A stretch of 64,000 nt of DNA from DT-111 sp965263225 (GTDB lineage: Bacteria; Bacteroidota; Bacteroidia; Chitinophagales; Saprospiraceae). A program made the translations under genes and the position numbers. Positions within the stretch are counted from its first letter, which is position 1, and the number at the start of each line of letters is the position of its first letter. A model generated the notes under the pieces. That model did not search any database. It was not told the origin of the DNA and worked only from the letters and a program-made list of their open reading frames with translations. The stretch is from positions 186,001-250,000 of the forward strand of contig CBDHHG010000008.1 of the NCBI GenBank assembly GCA_965263225.1. Direction: 5' to 3'. This document shows positions 49,488 through 58,360 of the stretch, in pieces.

Positions 49488-52097
49488 CTATTGCAACTGC
49501 AAACTTCTACTAAGGCGTTTACCGTTCAATTCTATTTGGATGATGTATTGCCCTGGAGGTAAGCTAGGGTTGACTAGCCATTGCAATTGATTAGTGCCAG
49601 CGGATAGTGGGCCAGTATGGATATTTTCTATCGCCTGCCCAGAAAAAGAAAGTAATCTAACTACGCTATTTTGTATAGTCGTAGCCAATTCTATCTCCAG
49701 TTTCACCCACTTATCGGCTGGATTGGGATACACTTTTACTTGAGCGTGAGTTGGACTAATTTCAGGAGCATCCAGCGGGAAGGAAACAAAATCACGTTGA
49801 TAGATACCTCGGCCATGTGTAGCGATTCTAAGGGTACGGTTAGCAGGGGATACGTTCAGGTCCATTACCATCGTGGCATCTGGCAATGCATCACTAAAAT
49901 TTTCCCAGGTAGCGCCTGCATCTGGTGAGTAGTAGACCCCTAGGTCATTACCGACATAAACATCATCGGTGTTCAGCGGATCAATCGCTATACTATTCGT
50001 GGGTACATCCGGTAGGCCAGCCCCGGACGAAAACCAGCTATCGCCTCCATCGGTGCTTTTATAGACATGATCCGTTCCAAACCCAGAGAAGGCCAAGTAT
50101 ACAATTTCGTCATTATTGGGGTTAATGGTAATATCCTTGCACACCCGATCGGGTAGTCCCGTCATTTGATTGAAGTTTTGCCCCCCATCAACCGATTTAA
50201 ATACCTTAGCCGGACCCGCCCCCGAAAAAGGATCTGGCGCCGTGGCTATGTACACAATATCGGGATCAAAGGGAGAAATACCGATCTTAACTGTTCGGTT
50301 AAAACCATCAATAGATACGCTCCTGGTTGGTATCCAACTTTCTGCCGCATCGGAAGATCGATACAGAATCTGAGAGCCGGCATACATGATATCATTATTG
50401 CTGGGCGCAATTTCGAAAGGAGCGGAAAAGGCAACTCGATCTCCATCGATGCGGTCAGGCGAAACATTGCTAAAACTAAAGCCTCCATCAGTGGATTTGA
50501 CAACATACAGCCCTTGTGCAGAACCAAAAACTACTTGGTCATTCTGGGCTTGGATAGCTGCCGACATACCATCTCCTCCAATCACTCTATACCAGGATGC
50601 TTCCCCTCTATAGATGTAAGTAGAGTTATCTTGGGTACCTCCAATGCAGAGGTTAGGGTCTGTAGCAGAACTAGACATATTGGCATAGAATTGAGTCGTT
50701 TGTAATCCTCCATTATGCGTGCTAAAGCTAAGACCGCCATCTGTGGTAGAAAACACACCCCCATCGGTAGCAAAGAATACTTTTTCAGGTTCTAAAGGAT
50801 GATAATAAACAGCATGGATATCAGCATGTACATAAGCGGGTCTGCCTTCCGCAGAATCGACTGATATCTGGCCAAAAGTCCAGAGTGCCCAATTAGAGCG
50901 TTTTTCAAAGAGAGTTCCTCCATCCGTTGACTTCCAGGCATCAATACCAACCTTATACAGTTCATTAGAATTGGAGGGGGAGACAGCAATATCATGAGAG
51001 TACCAACCCTGAAAACGAGCAATATCCTGTTGATTGATATTGGTCCAGGTGTCACCAGCATCTGAAGATTTGAAAAGGCCGCGCGGTGGATTTGCATTGT
51101 CATCGAAAAATGCATCTTGAATGGCCGCGTAAATGATGTTTGCGTTATTGGGATCAATACTCAACTTTGCATTGCCAGACCAAGCACTCGGAAGGTTGGG
51201 GTCCACCAATTCAATAAATCGCTCCCCCCCATTGGTGGACTTATAAAGGCCAGATCGAGCAATATTTAGATCAAAATTGAGATTGCCATGAGAGAGGTAG
51301 ACCACGTCCCCATCAGTAGGATCGATTTCAATATCGACGCAGTTTGATTTGATGAAGATGAGATTCCATTCATTCCCCCCGTCAACGCTCTTGTATACGC
51401 CTAGAGTGGTTGCTGCGTATACTTCTAGCGGGTTGCTAGGATTTATTTCTAGATCTTGGATGCCGATGATTTGATCTTGATCAAAGTCCAGTACTTGCGT
51501 CCAACTTTGACCTCCGTCATTGGTTTGTAGAATGCCGATCCCATAAGTACCTCTGGTCAGCCGATTCTCCGTCCCAGGCCTTGCAAAGCCTACACCATAG
51601 GTTTCTCCGGTTCCAATCAACATGTGATCCGGGTTGTTTGGATCAATGGCTATGGTCGCTACGCCAATAACAGGAAAATTGGTAGGGACGTGTTCCCAGG
51701 CATAACGGCCAACCCCTTGCGTAGTGGTTTTCCATAACCCTGCCCCCGCGGACCCGGCATAGATGATATCTGGATCGGTGGGGTGAAAGGCGAGACAAAG
51801 CATGCGGCCGCCAATATTCTCGGGACCAAGACTTTCCCAGGCATCGTTTTGTGGTCCAGACTTTTCCAGGAGTTGTGCGCGGTGTCTTTGAAAGGCTGCT
51901 TGAAAGCTCCTCCGAGAGATCGACTTGCCGGGATAGGAACGTTCGAAGGACCAATCTTCTAGGCTAAGCCCAGCCCCTGAAGTCTTCAAGGCTTCTGGAG
52001 GGAAGAGCGTTTGAGGATTCGAATTTGATTGCTGGAGAAGAAAAAGGCCAACTCCTGCGGCCAATAGGAGGTAGGGTAGGAGACGTTTCATTTTCAT
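49488..52097 (-). CDS. Secreted VPS10/sortilin-like BNR-repeat protein with T9SS sorting domain
   Basis: An 869-residue exported protein (signal peptide MKMKRLLPYLLLAAGVGLFL). The body is a beta-propeller of BNR/Asp-box repeats: ADIIYAGSAGAGLWK, IGIQDLEINPSNPLEVYA, LYKSTNGGERFIEL, GLFKSSDAGDTWTN, and KSTDGGDSWFSSGAGLPD, with the repeated S-x-D-x-G-x-x-F/W box. It ends with a T9SS type-A domain (VKVYPNPADKWVKLEI ... LPPGQYIIQIELNGK). BNR domains occur in sialidases, xyloglucanases and many non-enzymatic surface proteins. I see no glycosidase motif, so the role is unknown. Single gene; the next gene upstream starts beyond 52270. Confidence 0.85.
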   Translation of the reverse strand: MKMKRLLPYLLLAAGVGLFLLQQSNSNPQTLFPPEALKTSGAGLSLEDWSFERSYPGKSISRRSFQAAFQRHRAQLLEKSGPQNDAWESLGPENIGGRMLCLAFHPTDPDIIYAGSAGAGLWKTTTQGVGRYAWEHVPTNFPVIGVATIAIDPNNPDHMLIGTGETYGVGFARPGTENRLTRGTYGIGILQTNDGGQSWTQVLDFDQDQIIGIQDLEINPSNPLEVYAATTLGVYKSVDGGNEWNLIFIKSNCVDIEIDPTDGDVVYLSHGNLNFDLNIARSGLYKSTNGGERFIELVDPNLPSAWSGNAKLSIDPNNANIIYAAIQDAFFDDNANPPRGLFKSSDAGDTWTNINQQDIARFQGWYSHDIAVSPSNSNELYKVGIDAWKSTDGGTLFEKRSNWALWTFGQISVDSAEGRPAYVHADIHAVYYHPLEPEKVFFATDGGVFSTTDGGLSFSTHNGGLQTTQFYANMSSSATDPNLCIGGTQDNSTYIYRGEASWYRVIGGDGMSAAIQAQNDQVVFGSAQGLYVVKSTDGGFSFSNVSPDRIDGDRVAFSAPFEIAPSNNDIMYAGSQILYRSSDAAESWIPTRSVSIDGFNRTVKIGISPFDPDIVYIATAPDPFSGAGPAKVFKSVDGGQNFNQMTGLPDRVCKDITINPNNDEIVYLAFSGFGTDHVYKSTDGGDSWFSSGAGLPDVPTNSIAIDPLNTDDVYVGNDLGVYYSPDAGATWENFSDALPDATMVMDLNVSPANRTLRIATHGRGIYQRDFVSFPLDAPEISPTHAQVKVYPNPADKWVKLEIELATTIQNSVVRLLSFSGQAIENIHTGPLSAGTNQLQWLVNPSLPPGQYIIQIELNGKRLSRSLQLQ

Positions 52098-52269
52098 ACT
52101 AGTGTAAGGATCAATAGTCTTAATGGAGTAGCCATGGATGGATAAAGCTACTTTCTGAAGTCAGTAAGGTAGGTTTTTCTAGAGGCATGGCAGCTGCCAT
52201 CTTCAACCAATTTAGTCAGGCAATATACACTACCGCTAGCTGACAGCCTTGGTGCCCATCCAACCCTCT

Positions 52270-54738
52270 TTACTGGCGTAAAGTCTCTACCGGATTGACG
52301 CGGGCAGATTGGATTGTCCTAAAGCTAATCGTCAACCAGGCTAGTAGTAAGGTAATACTGCCCGCTAGAACAAAGACGCCTGGCGTAATAGGAGCTCGAT
52401 AGGCATAGTTGGTGAGCCATTGATCTAGTAACCCATATCCTAGACCACTAGCCAGTATAAAAGCAAACCCGATTAAAAGCGTAAATTCTTTGGAAAAGAG
52501 AACTATAATACTCTGGATAGAGGCCCCCAGAACTTTTCTAATGCCCAATTCCTTCATTCGGCGAATGGCCATTAGAGATACTAAACCATATAATCCCAAG
52601 GCTGAGATCAAAATAGCAATAATTGAAAAAGCTTTGAATAGATAGGCAGATCGGGTTTCTGATTCGTAGAAATTGGCTAGCTGCTGATCTAAGAATTGAT
52701 AATTGAAGACAAAGCCGGGAAAAGCCTGTCCCCAGCTATCGGAGGTGGTGCTGATCGCCGACTGTATTTCTTGCGGAGACCGACCTGCTAATTTCACGGC
52801 TACAATAGCCTTTGGACGTCTTGGTTCACAAAAGATTAAACAAGGTTCGATGTTATGATGGATGGTAGTTAGATGAAAATTCTTGACTACACCAATGATT
52901 TCGATTTTGCGTTCTGCAAAAGGTAGTATCAGGGTTTGCCCAATGGCTGCAGCTGGCTCGTCAATTTGGATGGCATCTAGAAGGGCTTCATTGACGACTA
53001 CACGGGGCAAGGGTCGCTCTGATTCAAAGTACTTTCCAGCTAGTAATTCAAAACCATAGGTGGCTAGATAATCCTCATCTCCGTATTTGTACTCAGCAGC
53101 TACCTCCTCCAAATCGAGTTGCTCACTCTTGTAGGCAAATGAGCCTCGCCAGTGTCGATCTGACATTGGTGCATTGGTGGAGTAACTAATGCTTTGAATT
53201 TGTGGGGCTGCCGATAATTGTTCCTTGAAGCGAGTTAAGGCAACAGAATCTTTAACAGGTAGGTCCATGGTGATGACGGCATCTTTGGCGAAGCCCAAGT
53301 CCTTATGCAGCCCAAAGTTTACCTGCTTAGCAATGACTAGGGCCGCAATGATGATTCCTTGGGCAATTGTAAATTGTACCAACAATAAGACACGACGCAA
53401 ACTGAAGTTTCCAACTAACCTAAGATTAAGACTACTACTTAAGTATTGAATGGGTTTAAAACGAGATAAAAATAAGGCTGGATAGAGCCCGTTGAGAAAC
53501 AAGCAAAAGAAGAAAATACCTGTCAGAAAGCGTAAAAAGCCAGGTACACCAAGTAGGGCAAAAGGAGCAGGGTAGACTAGTATCTCAGTCAGATTGCGGA
53601 GCAGAATTTCTGCTATCCCGATGGCTATTAGAATCGCTATAAATACCATTATTGCTGTTTCGATCATGGCTCCATTGATCAGCACTTGCCTACTACTACC
53701 TAGTATTTTTCGCATAACCATTTCCTTCGAACGGCTGGTGGCAATCGCAATAGACAAATTGACATAGTTGATACAGGAGACCAATAAAAGAAGTAGACCC
53801 ACCCAGCCTAGGGCTAGGATATTCTGTTTATTTACAGCGGGATTGTTGTAATCGGTATTGAAATGAATATCTCGGAAGGGCTGAAGGACAATCCGGCGTT
53901 TATCTACCCAATCATCTCCCAGATGTTTCTGGATTAAATCAGGAAATTGTGCTTCCAATTGCTGCGGGTCGTAATTTTCTGGTAGCGCAATATAGTTTTT
54001 CACAAACATCCCCGCATATTGGATAGAATTCATGTTCGGTTTCTGTAGCTCTTCGATCGTTTTAAAAGAGACCAACATCTTCATTCGCAGGGAGCTATTG
54101 CTAGGCAAGTCCTTAAACACACCCACAATTTCCAGCCTCTGATCCAAACCGGAAGCCTGAATCCCTCCTTGGTCAATTAGCCGCAAAGCTTTCCCGATCA
54201 CTTTACTGGGATCTTTGGCTAAGCTTCCAAAGTACTTTTTTGCCAGGCTTTCGCTGAGGATCGCGGTATTAGGAGCCGCAAGGGACGTCTGCCGATCTCC
54301 GGCTAACCATTCGATATCAAAAAGGTGGAAAAAACTAGGCTGAGCAAAGGCGATCCATTCTTCTCGAAAAGACCGATCCTCTTGATTTTCCTCCATCACA
54401 TCTACCTGACCAAATTCCAGGTACTTGAAAAGGGTGGTTTGGGCTTGACCTTCCTCATCATGGAAAAGATCTGGGTATTGATCTAACAATAATTGAGGTA
54501 AACCATAAGAACTACCATTGGTAAAGACGGCCTTATTGGGACTGACCAAGTGCATATTTACCCGATAGATGCGTTCCGCTTTCGCATGAAAGCTATCGAA
54601 GCGCAATTCGTACTGAACCATGTAGAACAAAACCAGACAACAAGCCAAGCCCAAGGTCAGGCCCCCTAAGTTGATTACTGTATTCTGTTTGTGCTTGAGA
54701 AAGTTGCGAAAAGCGATTTTGAGGTGGTTGCGAAACAT
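52270..54738 (-). CDS. FtsX-like ABC-transporter permease
   Basis: An 822-residue MacB-type permease. The first segment is MFRNHLKIAFRNFLKHKQNT then VINLGGLTLGLACCLVLFYM. A large periplasmic part follows, then membrane blocks around ALGWVGLLLLLVSCINYVNL and IAILISALGLYGLVSLMAIR. The C-terminal LTISFRTIQSARVNPVETLR ends with the family-typical NPVETL motif. It has no prefix domain, unlike the permease at 45947. No ATPase gene is adjacent, as is common for these orphan permeases in Bacteroidota. Its function, perhaps lipid or lipoprotein export or signalling, cannot be assigned. It is monocistronic. Confidence 0.9.
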   Translation of the reverse strand: MFRNHLKIAFRNFLKHKQNTVINLGGLTLGLACCLVLFYMVQYELRFDSFHAKAERIYRVNMHLVSPNKAVFTNGSSYGLPQLLLDQYPDLFHDEEGQAQTTLFKYLEFGQVDVMEENQEDRSFREEWIAFAQPSFFHLFDIEWLAGDRQTSLAAPNTAILSESLAKKYFGSLAKDPSKVIGKALRLIDQGGIQASGLDQRLEIVGVFKDLPSNSSLRMKMLVSFKTIEELQKPNMNSIQYAGMFVKNYIALPENYDPQQLEAQFPDLIQKHLGDDWVDKRRIVLQPFRDIHFNTDYNNPAVNKQNILALGWVGLLLLLVSCINYVNLSIAIATSRSKEMVMRKILGSSRQVLINGAMIETAIMVFIAILIAIGIAEILLRNLTEILVYPAPFALLGVPGFLRFLTGIFFFCLFLNGLYPALFLSRFKPIQYLSSSLNLRLVGNFSLRRVLLLVQFTIAQGIIIAALVIAKQVNFGLHKDLGFAKDAVITMDLPVKDSVALTRFKEQLSAAPQIQSISYSTNAPMSDRHWRGSFAYKSEQLDLEEVAAEYKYGDEDYLATYGFELLAGKYFESERPLPRVVVNEALLDAIQIDEPAAAIGQTLILPFAERKIEIIGVVKNFHLTTIHHNIEPCLIFCEPRRPKAIVAVKLAGRSPQEIQSAISTTSDSWGQAFPGFVFNYQFLDQQLANFYESETRSAYLFKAFSIIAILISALGLYGLVSLMAIRRMKELGIRKVLGASIQSIIVLFSKEFTLLIGFAFILASGLGYGLLDQWLTNYAYRAPITPGVFVLAGSITLLLAWLTISFRTIQSARVNPVETLRQ

Positions 54739-54823
54739 AAGGCCGGTGATTTAAAGAACCAAAAGGTGTTGGCTTTTAAAGATAGGGATCAGCCACGTAG
54801 TCTCACAATCCTAACCAATGGGC

Positions 54824-55438
54824 TTAACGTTTTAGCAGTTTAACACCAATACTCCGGCCATGACCTTGAAATAAAGCCAGGTTAATCCAAGCTAAGGCAA
54901 ATTGCTCTAATAGCTCTACGCGATCAGCTTTACCGAAATCGTAACAAGCGGCAAAACCAGCGTCCAGAGCCAACTGCTGAGCTACCCCTTTTGCTGCATC
55001 GCTATCGCCTGCCATGAAGAGGTCTAAGGCTTGGTCCCCATAGGTTGGATTGAGCATATTTTCATAGCCGGTTGTATTGAAGCATTTTACGACGGCTGCT
55101 TCGGTTTGAGCCGCAAAGGCATGGTAAGCGGTCGGATAGGGATCTGGCTTTTTTCGGATCGCATTTGTAGCATCAATGATGGTTTTGCCACTGACATCTC
55201 CCCATTGCTCGATTAGTGTATTGGCAATTTCCGGAGGGGTTGCAATGAGCAGGATCTCCGCTGATTGAACTGCCTTAGCCACTCCTACGACAGCTATATC
55301 AGGATGCTTTGATAACAAGCGTTGCAACTTTTCGCTCTTTGGATTTCGAGCTCCTACCACGATTTCATGACCAGCAGTAAGCCATCGTCCCGCCAAGGCT
55401 CCACCGACATTTCCGTGTCCAATAATTGCGATTTTCAT
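54824..55438 (-). CDS. NADPH-dependent F420-reductase-like NAD(P)-binding protein
   Basis: A 204-residue Rossmann-fold protein from ATG 55438 (TTG 55459 is in frame upstream). It begins with KIAIIGHGNVGGALAGRWL and contains IVVGARNPKSEKLQRLLSKH, LLIATPPEIANTLIEQWG and VVKCFNTTGYENMLNPTYGD, a layout shared with NADP-dependent F420 oxidoreductases and related proteins in organisms that lack F420. In Bacteroidota these are thought to reduce NADP with other donors. It lies 86 bp past the start side of the FtsX permease gene on the same strand. Confidence 0.82.
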   Translation of the reverse strand: MKIAIIGHGNVGGALAGRWLTAGHEIVVGARNPKSEKLQRLLSKHPDIAVVGVAKAVQSAEILLIATPPEIANTLIEQWGDVSGKTIIDATNAIRKKPDPYPTAYHAFAAQTEAAVVKCFNTTGYENMLNPTYGDQALDLFMAGDSDAAKGVAQQLALDAGFAACYDFGKADRVELLEQFALAWINLALFQGHGRSIGVKLLKR

Positions 55439-55480
55439 ACCGTATCTTTTTGCATTCAACTACTAAAGTAAGCCAATTTT

Positions 55481-55609
55481 TTGACCCCACCGTTTACCAT
55501 CACGCCAATCACGAGCCCCGCTCGTCAACCACCTAAACCCGCTAGCTCCCACCCGCCTTCAAAAAACATCAAACAACGAATAGACCGCGGGCTCCCACCC
55601 GCAGTCTAT
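55481..55609. other. Repeated GC-rich hairpin sequence and PfpI terminator
   Basis: ATAGACCGCGGG / CCCGCAGTCTAT (55580-55609) is a strong hairpin, probably the terminator of the minus-strand PfpI gene. A second small hairpin, ACGAGCcccGCTCGT (55511-55525), and a duplicated GCTCCCACCCGC lie beside it. This may be a dispersed intergenic repeat. Confidence 0.55.
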
Positions 55610-55623
55610 CGAGCTTCCTTAGG

Positions 55624-56397
55624 TTACCCCTGCAGTGCTTCTATCACTAACTCTGCGGCTACACCACCGGAGTTCTGCTGCTGACCTGTGATCAAATTTC
55701 CATCCTTGATAGCATAGGCGGTAAAAGGCGCCTTCACCTGGAAGTTGGTGTTTTCCATTTTGCGAGCCTCACTTTCGATCCAAAATGGCTGAATCTTCTG
55801 TCCCACAAACTGATCTGCAATCTGTTCTTCTCCATCTGCAAAGCCGGTCCAGGTTTTCCCTTCTACCATTTTAGTACCGTCAGATAAAGTAGTATCCAAG
55901 AGGATACAAGTAGCGTGGCAAACGACCGCCGTAGGTTTACCTGATTCGTAAAAGCTTGCCACAAAATCCATCAGGCTTTGATTGCCCTTATAAGTGTACA
56001 TAGGCGACTGCCCGCCAACCAAAAAAATGGCATCGAATGCAGATGGATCGACATCGGAAAGCTTTACAGTGTTCTCTAACTGCCCAATCAAGCTAGGCGT
56101 ATGAATGAATCCCAGACTAATGAGATCACTAGCGGAGTAGCCACTGGCGTCTCTTGGGTCACTAAATCCATCAAATTCTACTTTCCCCCCGTTAGGACTG
56201 GCGATAGTGATTTCGTAGCCCGCCTTTTGAAATTCTACGTAGGGATGCGTAAGCTCTGCAGCCCAGGCTCCAATGGGCCATCCGGTCATTTCTGAAACGC
56301 TGGGATTAGCAGCAATGATTAGTACTTTCTTGGCGTCTGCTGCTCCTTCTCCGTGGCTGGCTCCTTTTCCGACCAGTTCTTTTATTGAATTCGGCAT
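55624..56397 (-). CDS. DJ-1/PfpI-family type-1 glutamine amidotransferase-like protein
   Basis: A 257-residue DJ-1/PfpI superfamily protein of the Hsp31-like group. The nucleophile elbow is GKPTAVVCHATCILL with Cys160-His161. The NPSVSEMTGWPIGAWAAEL start (with the glutamate EM that fits the E-C-H triad) and the FLVGGQSPMYTYKG segment are typical of glyoxalase III / Hsp31 proteins, which detoxify methylglyoxal or protect proteins. The ending (YAIKDGNLITGQQQNSGGV) is classic. It is divergent from an HxlR regulator (129 bp), which probably controls it. Confidence 0.88.
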   Translation of the reverse strand: MPNSIKELVGKGASHGEGAADAKKVLIIAANPSVSEMTGWPIGAWAAELTHPYVEFQKAGYEITIASPNGGKVEFDGFSDPRDASGYSASDLISLGFIHTPSLIGQLENTVKLSDVDPSAFDAIFLVGGQSPMYTYKGNQSLMDFVASFYESGKPTAVVCHATCILLDTTLSDGTKMVEGKTWTGFADGEEQIADQFVGQKIQPFWIESEARKMENTNFQVKAPFTAYAIKDGNLITGQQQNSGGVAAELVIEALQG

Positions 56398-56526
56398 CTG
56401 TATATTTTTACTTAATAATTAATGATGTCCGCAATTTGTGAATTATACCTGCTGAAAGAAATATATTTACCAAATCGTTAGGTACTTACCTTTTGGGAAG
56501 TATACTGAATATCAAAAGTTTAGCTT

Positions 56527-56886
56527 ATGCCAGATTTTATGTTCGATGGTAAGGTGTACTATAATCCTGTCGAATTCGCGATGGATCGGATAGGAGGCAC
56601 CTGGAAGATTCCTATTCTTTGGCGGGTTAAGGATCGGGTTTATCGCTACAGTGAGTTAAAGCGGGCCATACCCCATATTTCTGATAAGATGTTGACTTCT
56701 CAATTGCGGGAACTCCAGAACGATGGATTTATTCACCGCGAGGTCTATGCGGTGGTGCCACCAAAAACAGAATATAGCATTACAGAAAAGGGAAAGCTAG
56801 CCATTCCTATAGTGACGGCTATCCGGAATTTTGGAATAGATTTAATGGAGATGGAGGGCGTTGATGTTAGCCATTATGGTCGGTAA
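56527..56886 (+). CDS. HxlR-family transcriptional regulator
   Basis: A 119-residue winged-helix regulator of the HxlR group: MDRIGGTWKIPILWRVKD, then SELKRAIPHISDKMLTSQLR, LQNDGFIHREVYAVVPPKTE and YSITEKGKLAIPIV. The usual N-terminal redox Cys of QorR/YodB-like members is missing, so sensing is not by that cysteine. It is divergent from the PfpI gene; this pairing suggests control of electrophile or aldehyde detoxification. Its stop is 5 bp from the convergent MFS gene's stop. Confidence 0.9.
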   Translation: MPDFMFDGKVYYNPVEFAMDRIGGTWKIPILWRVKDRVYRYSELKRAIPHISDKMLTSQLRELQNDGFIHREVYAVVPPKTEYSITEKGKLAIPIVTAIRNFGIDLMEMEGVDVSHYGR

Positions 56887-56891
56887 ATATT

Positions 56892-58235
56892 TTAGGAGGT
56901 TTTTACTTCCTTAAAACGCAAAAAGATTAAGCCGGCCAAAATACACAACACTCCACCAAAAACGCCGACCAAACGAATGCCAAAGTCATCCCCCGGGTCC
57001 TTACCAAAGATGGTTAAAATGGCAAAGATGGTGATGCCAAAGGTCTGTCCCAATTTGGTAGAAAAGTTACGGATCGCAAAGTACATCGCCTCTTTTTGCT
57101 GTCCCGTTTTCTTCGCATCTGCCTCAGCAATTTCTGCAATAATGGCAAAGGGTAAGATACCTAGAAAGGCCGCAGGAATAGCGGATAGGACAGCAAAACC
57201 AAAGATCTGAAGTTTTGGGGCGATGGGAACTTTACCCATCCAGAAGATAGCCAACAAAAGTAGGCCTTGGAACCAAAGCGAATAAAGAATCAGTTTTCGC
57301 TTACCCATACCTCTTGCCAGTTTGACCACGGAAGGATAAAACAAAAGAGAAACGAGCACCAAAACGCCCATAACTTGCCCACCAATGTATTCTTCCAAGC
57401 CTAGTAGGGATTTTAGAATGTACAATAGACTGCTACTAATAATGGTTAGGGAGACGAAATAGGCGAAGTCTGCTACGATGAAATAGAGAAAATTACGATT
57501 GCTTTTAATTTGCTGAAAGGCTTTCCAAAATGGTAAAGTCGTTGGCACCCCTTTGCAATGGATGGATTCATTGATGGCAAATATTGGCACCAGCATAAAA
57601 ATGCCTCCAAGGACACATTCTGCGCCAATGGCCCACTGCATGGCAATCTGTCGACTTTTGATTTCAAAGCCGGATTGAATTACATCGGCCAAGCCCGGCG
57701 TCTGAGAAGAAATGATAACGCCTAAGACAAAGGTAAAACTAAGCCAAGTGGACAACTTGACTTTTGATTCGCTATCTGGAGCTAACTCAGGGAGTAGAGC
57801 ATTATAGGGAATGATGTAGGCCGTCATGAAGAGGTAGAACCCCACTTGCACCCCACATAACCACCAGATATTAGCCTGGGTCGCCGCATAATCATAGGGT
57901 AGAAAGATTAATATACAGAAGACGACCGCCGGAATCAGGGCTATAGCCATGAATGGGATTCTTCGTCCCCACCTGCTTTGAAATTGATCACTCCAATAAG
58001 CAATCAGCGGATCCGTCACAGCATCTACTAATCGACCAGAAGCCGCAATGACGGCTAGGATGGTGAAAATGCCAAAGATCAAGGTTTGAGGTACCAGTGC
58101 CGCCAAACCAGAGTTGTTGGGTGGTAGATAGAAATAGATCAGCATCACCCCGATGATATTCGTCAGGATCGACCAACCCAGCATACCCATAGCATACCCA
58201 AGTTGCCGCCACGTAGAAAGAGAAGAGATAGACAT
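56892..58235 (-). CDS. MFS transporter (GPH/SLC45-like sugar-cation symporter family)
   Basis: A 447-residue, 12-helix MFS protein of the glycoside-pentoside-hexuronide or SLC45-type group. Start at ATG 58235 (TTG 58301 is upstream). Diagnostic segments are LGYAMGMLGWSILTNIIGVM, GRLVDAVTDPLIAYWSDQFQ with the conserved DP, and RWGRRIPFMAIALIPA. The C-terminal half has FAYFVSLTIISSSLLYILKS and EIAEADAKKTGQQKEAMYFA. It may import disaccharides or hexuronides; the exact substrate is unknown. It is convergent with the HxlR gene and divergent from the serine hydrolase (about 126 bp). Confidence 0.85.
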   Translation of the reverse strand: MSISSLSTWRQLGYAMGMLGWSILTNIIGVMLIYFYLPPNNSGLAALVPQTLIFGIFTILAVIAASGRLVDAVTDPLIAYWSDQFQSRWGRRIPFMAIALIPAVVFCILIFLPYDYAATQANIWWLCGVQVGFYLFMTAYIIPYNALLPELAPDSESKVKLSTWLSFTFVLGVIISSQTPGLADVIQSGFEIKSRQIAMQWAIGAECVLGGIFMLVPIFAINESIHCKGVPTTLPFWKAFQQIKSNRNFLYFIVADFAYFVSLTIISSSLLYILKSLLGLEEYIGGQVMGVLVLVSLLFYPSVVKLARGMGKRKLILYSLWFQGLLLLAIFWMGKVPIAPKLQIFGFAVLSAIPAAFLGILPFAIIAEIAEADAKKTGQQKEAMYFAIRNFSTKLGQTFGITIFAILTIFGKDPGDDFGIRLVGVFGGVLCILAGLIFLRFKEVKTS

Positions 58236-58360
58236 TACTGGTGATTTCAGCTGATTGACTGGCAAAATATAAGAATCTTGATTTCTTTCCACGAAAGACA
58301 AGTTATATTTTAATTATCTTTAGTTTTGGGCGTTTCAATCTCTCTTAAGTCCAATCAATT

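Noticed and set aside
49363..49590. Plus-strand frame of 75 codons
   Set aside because: It overlaps the end of the BNR protein gene antisense and shows no protein-like features.
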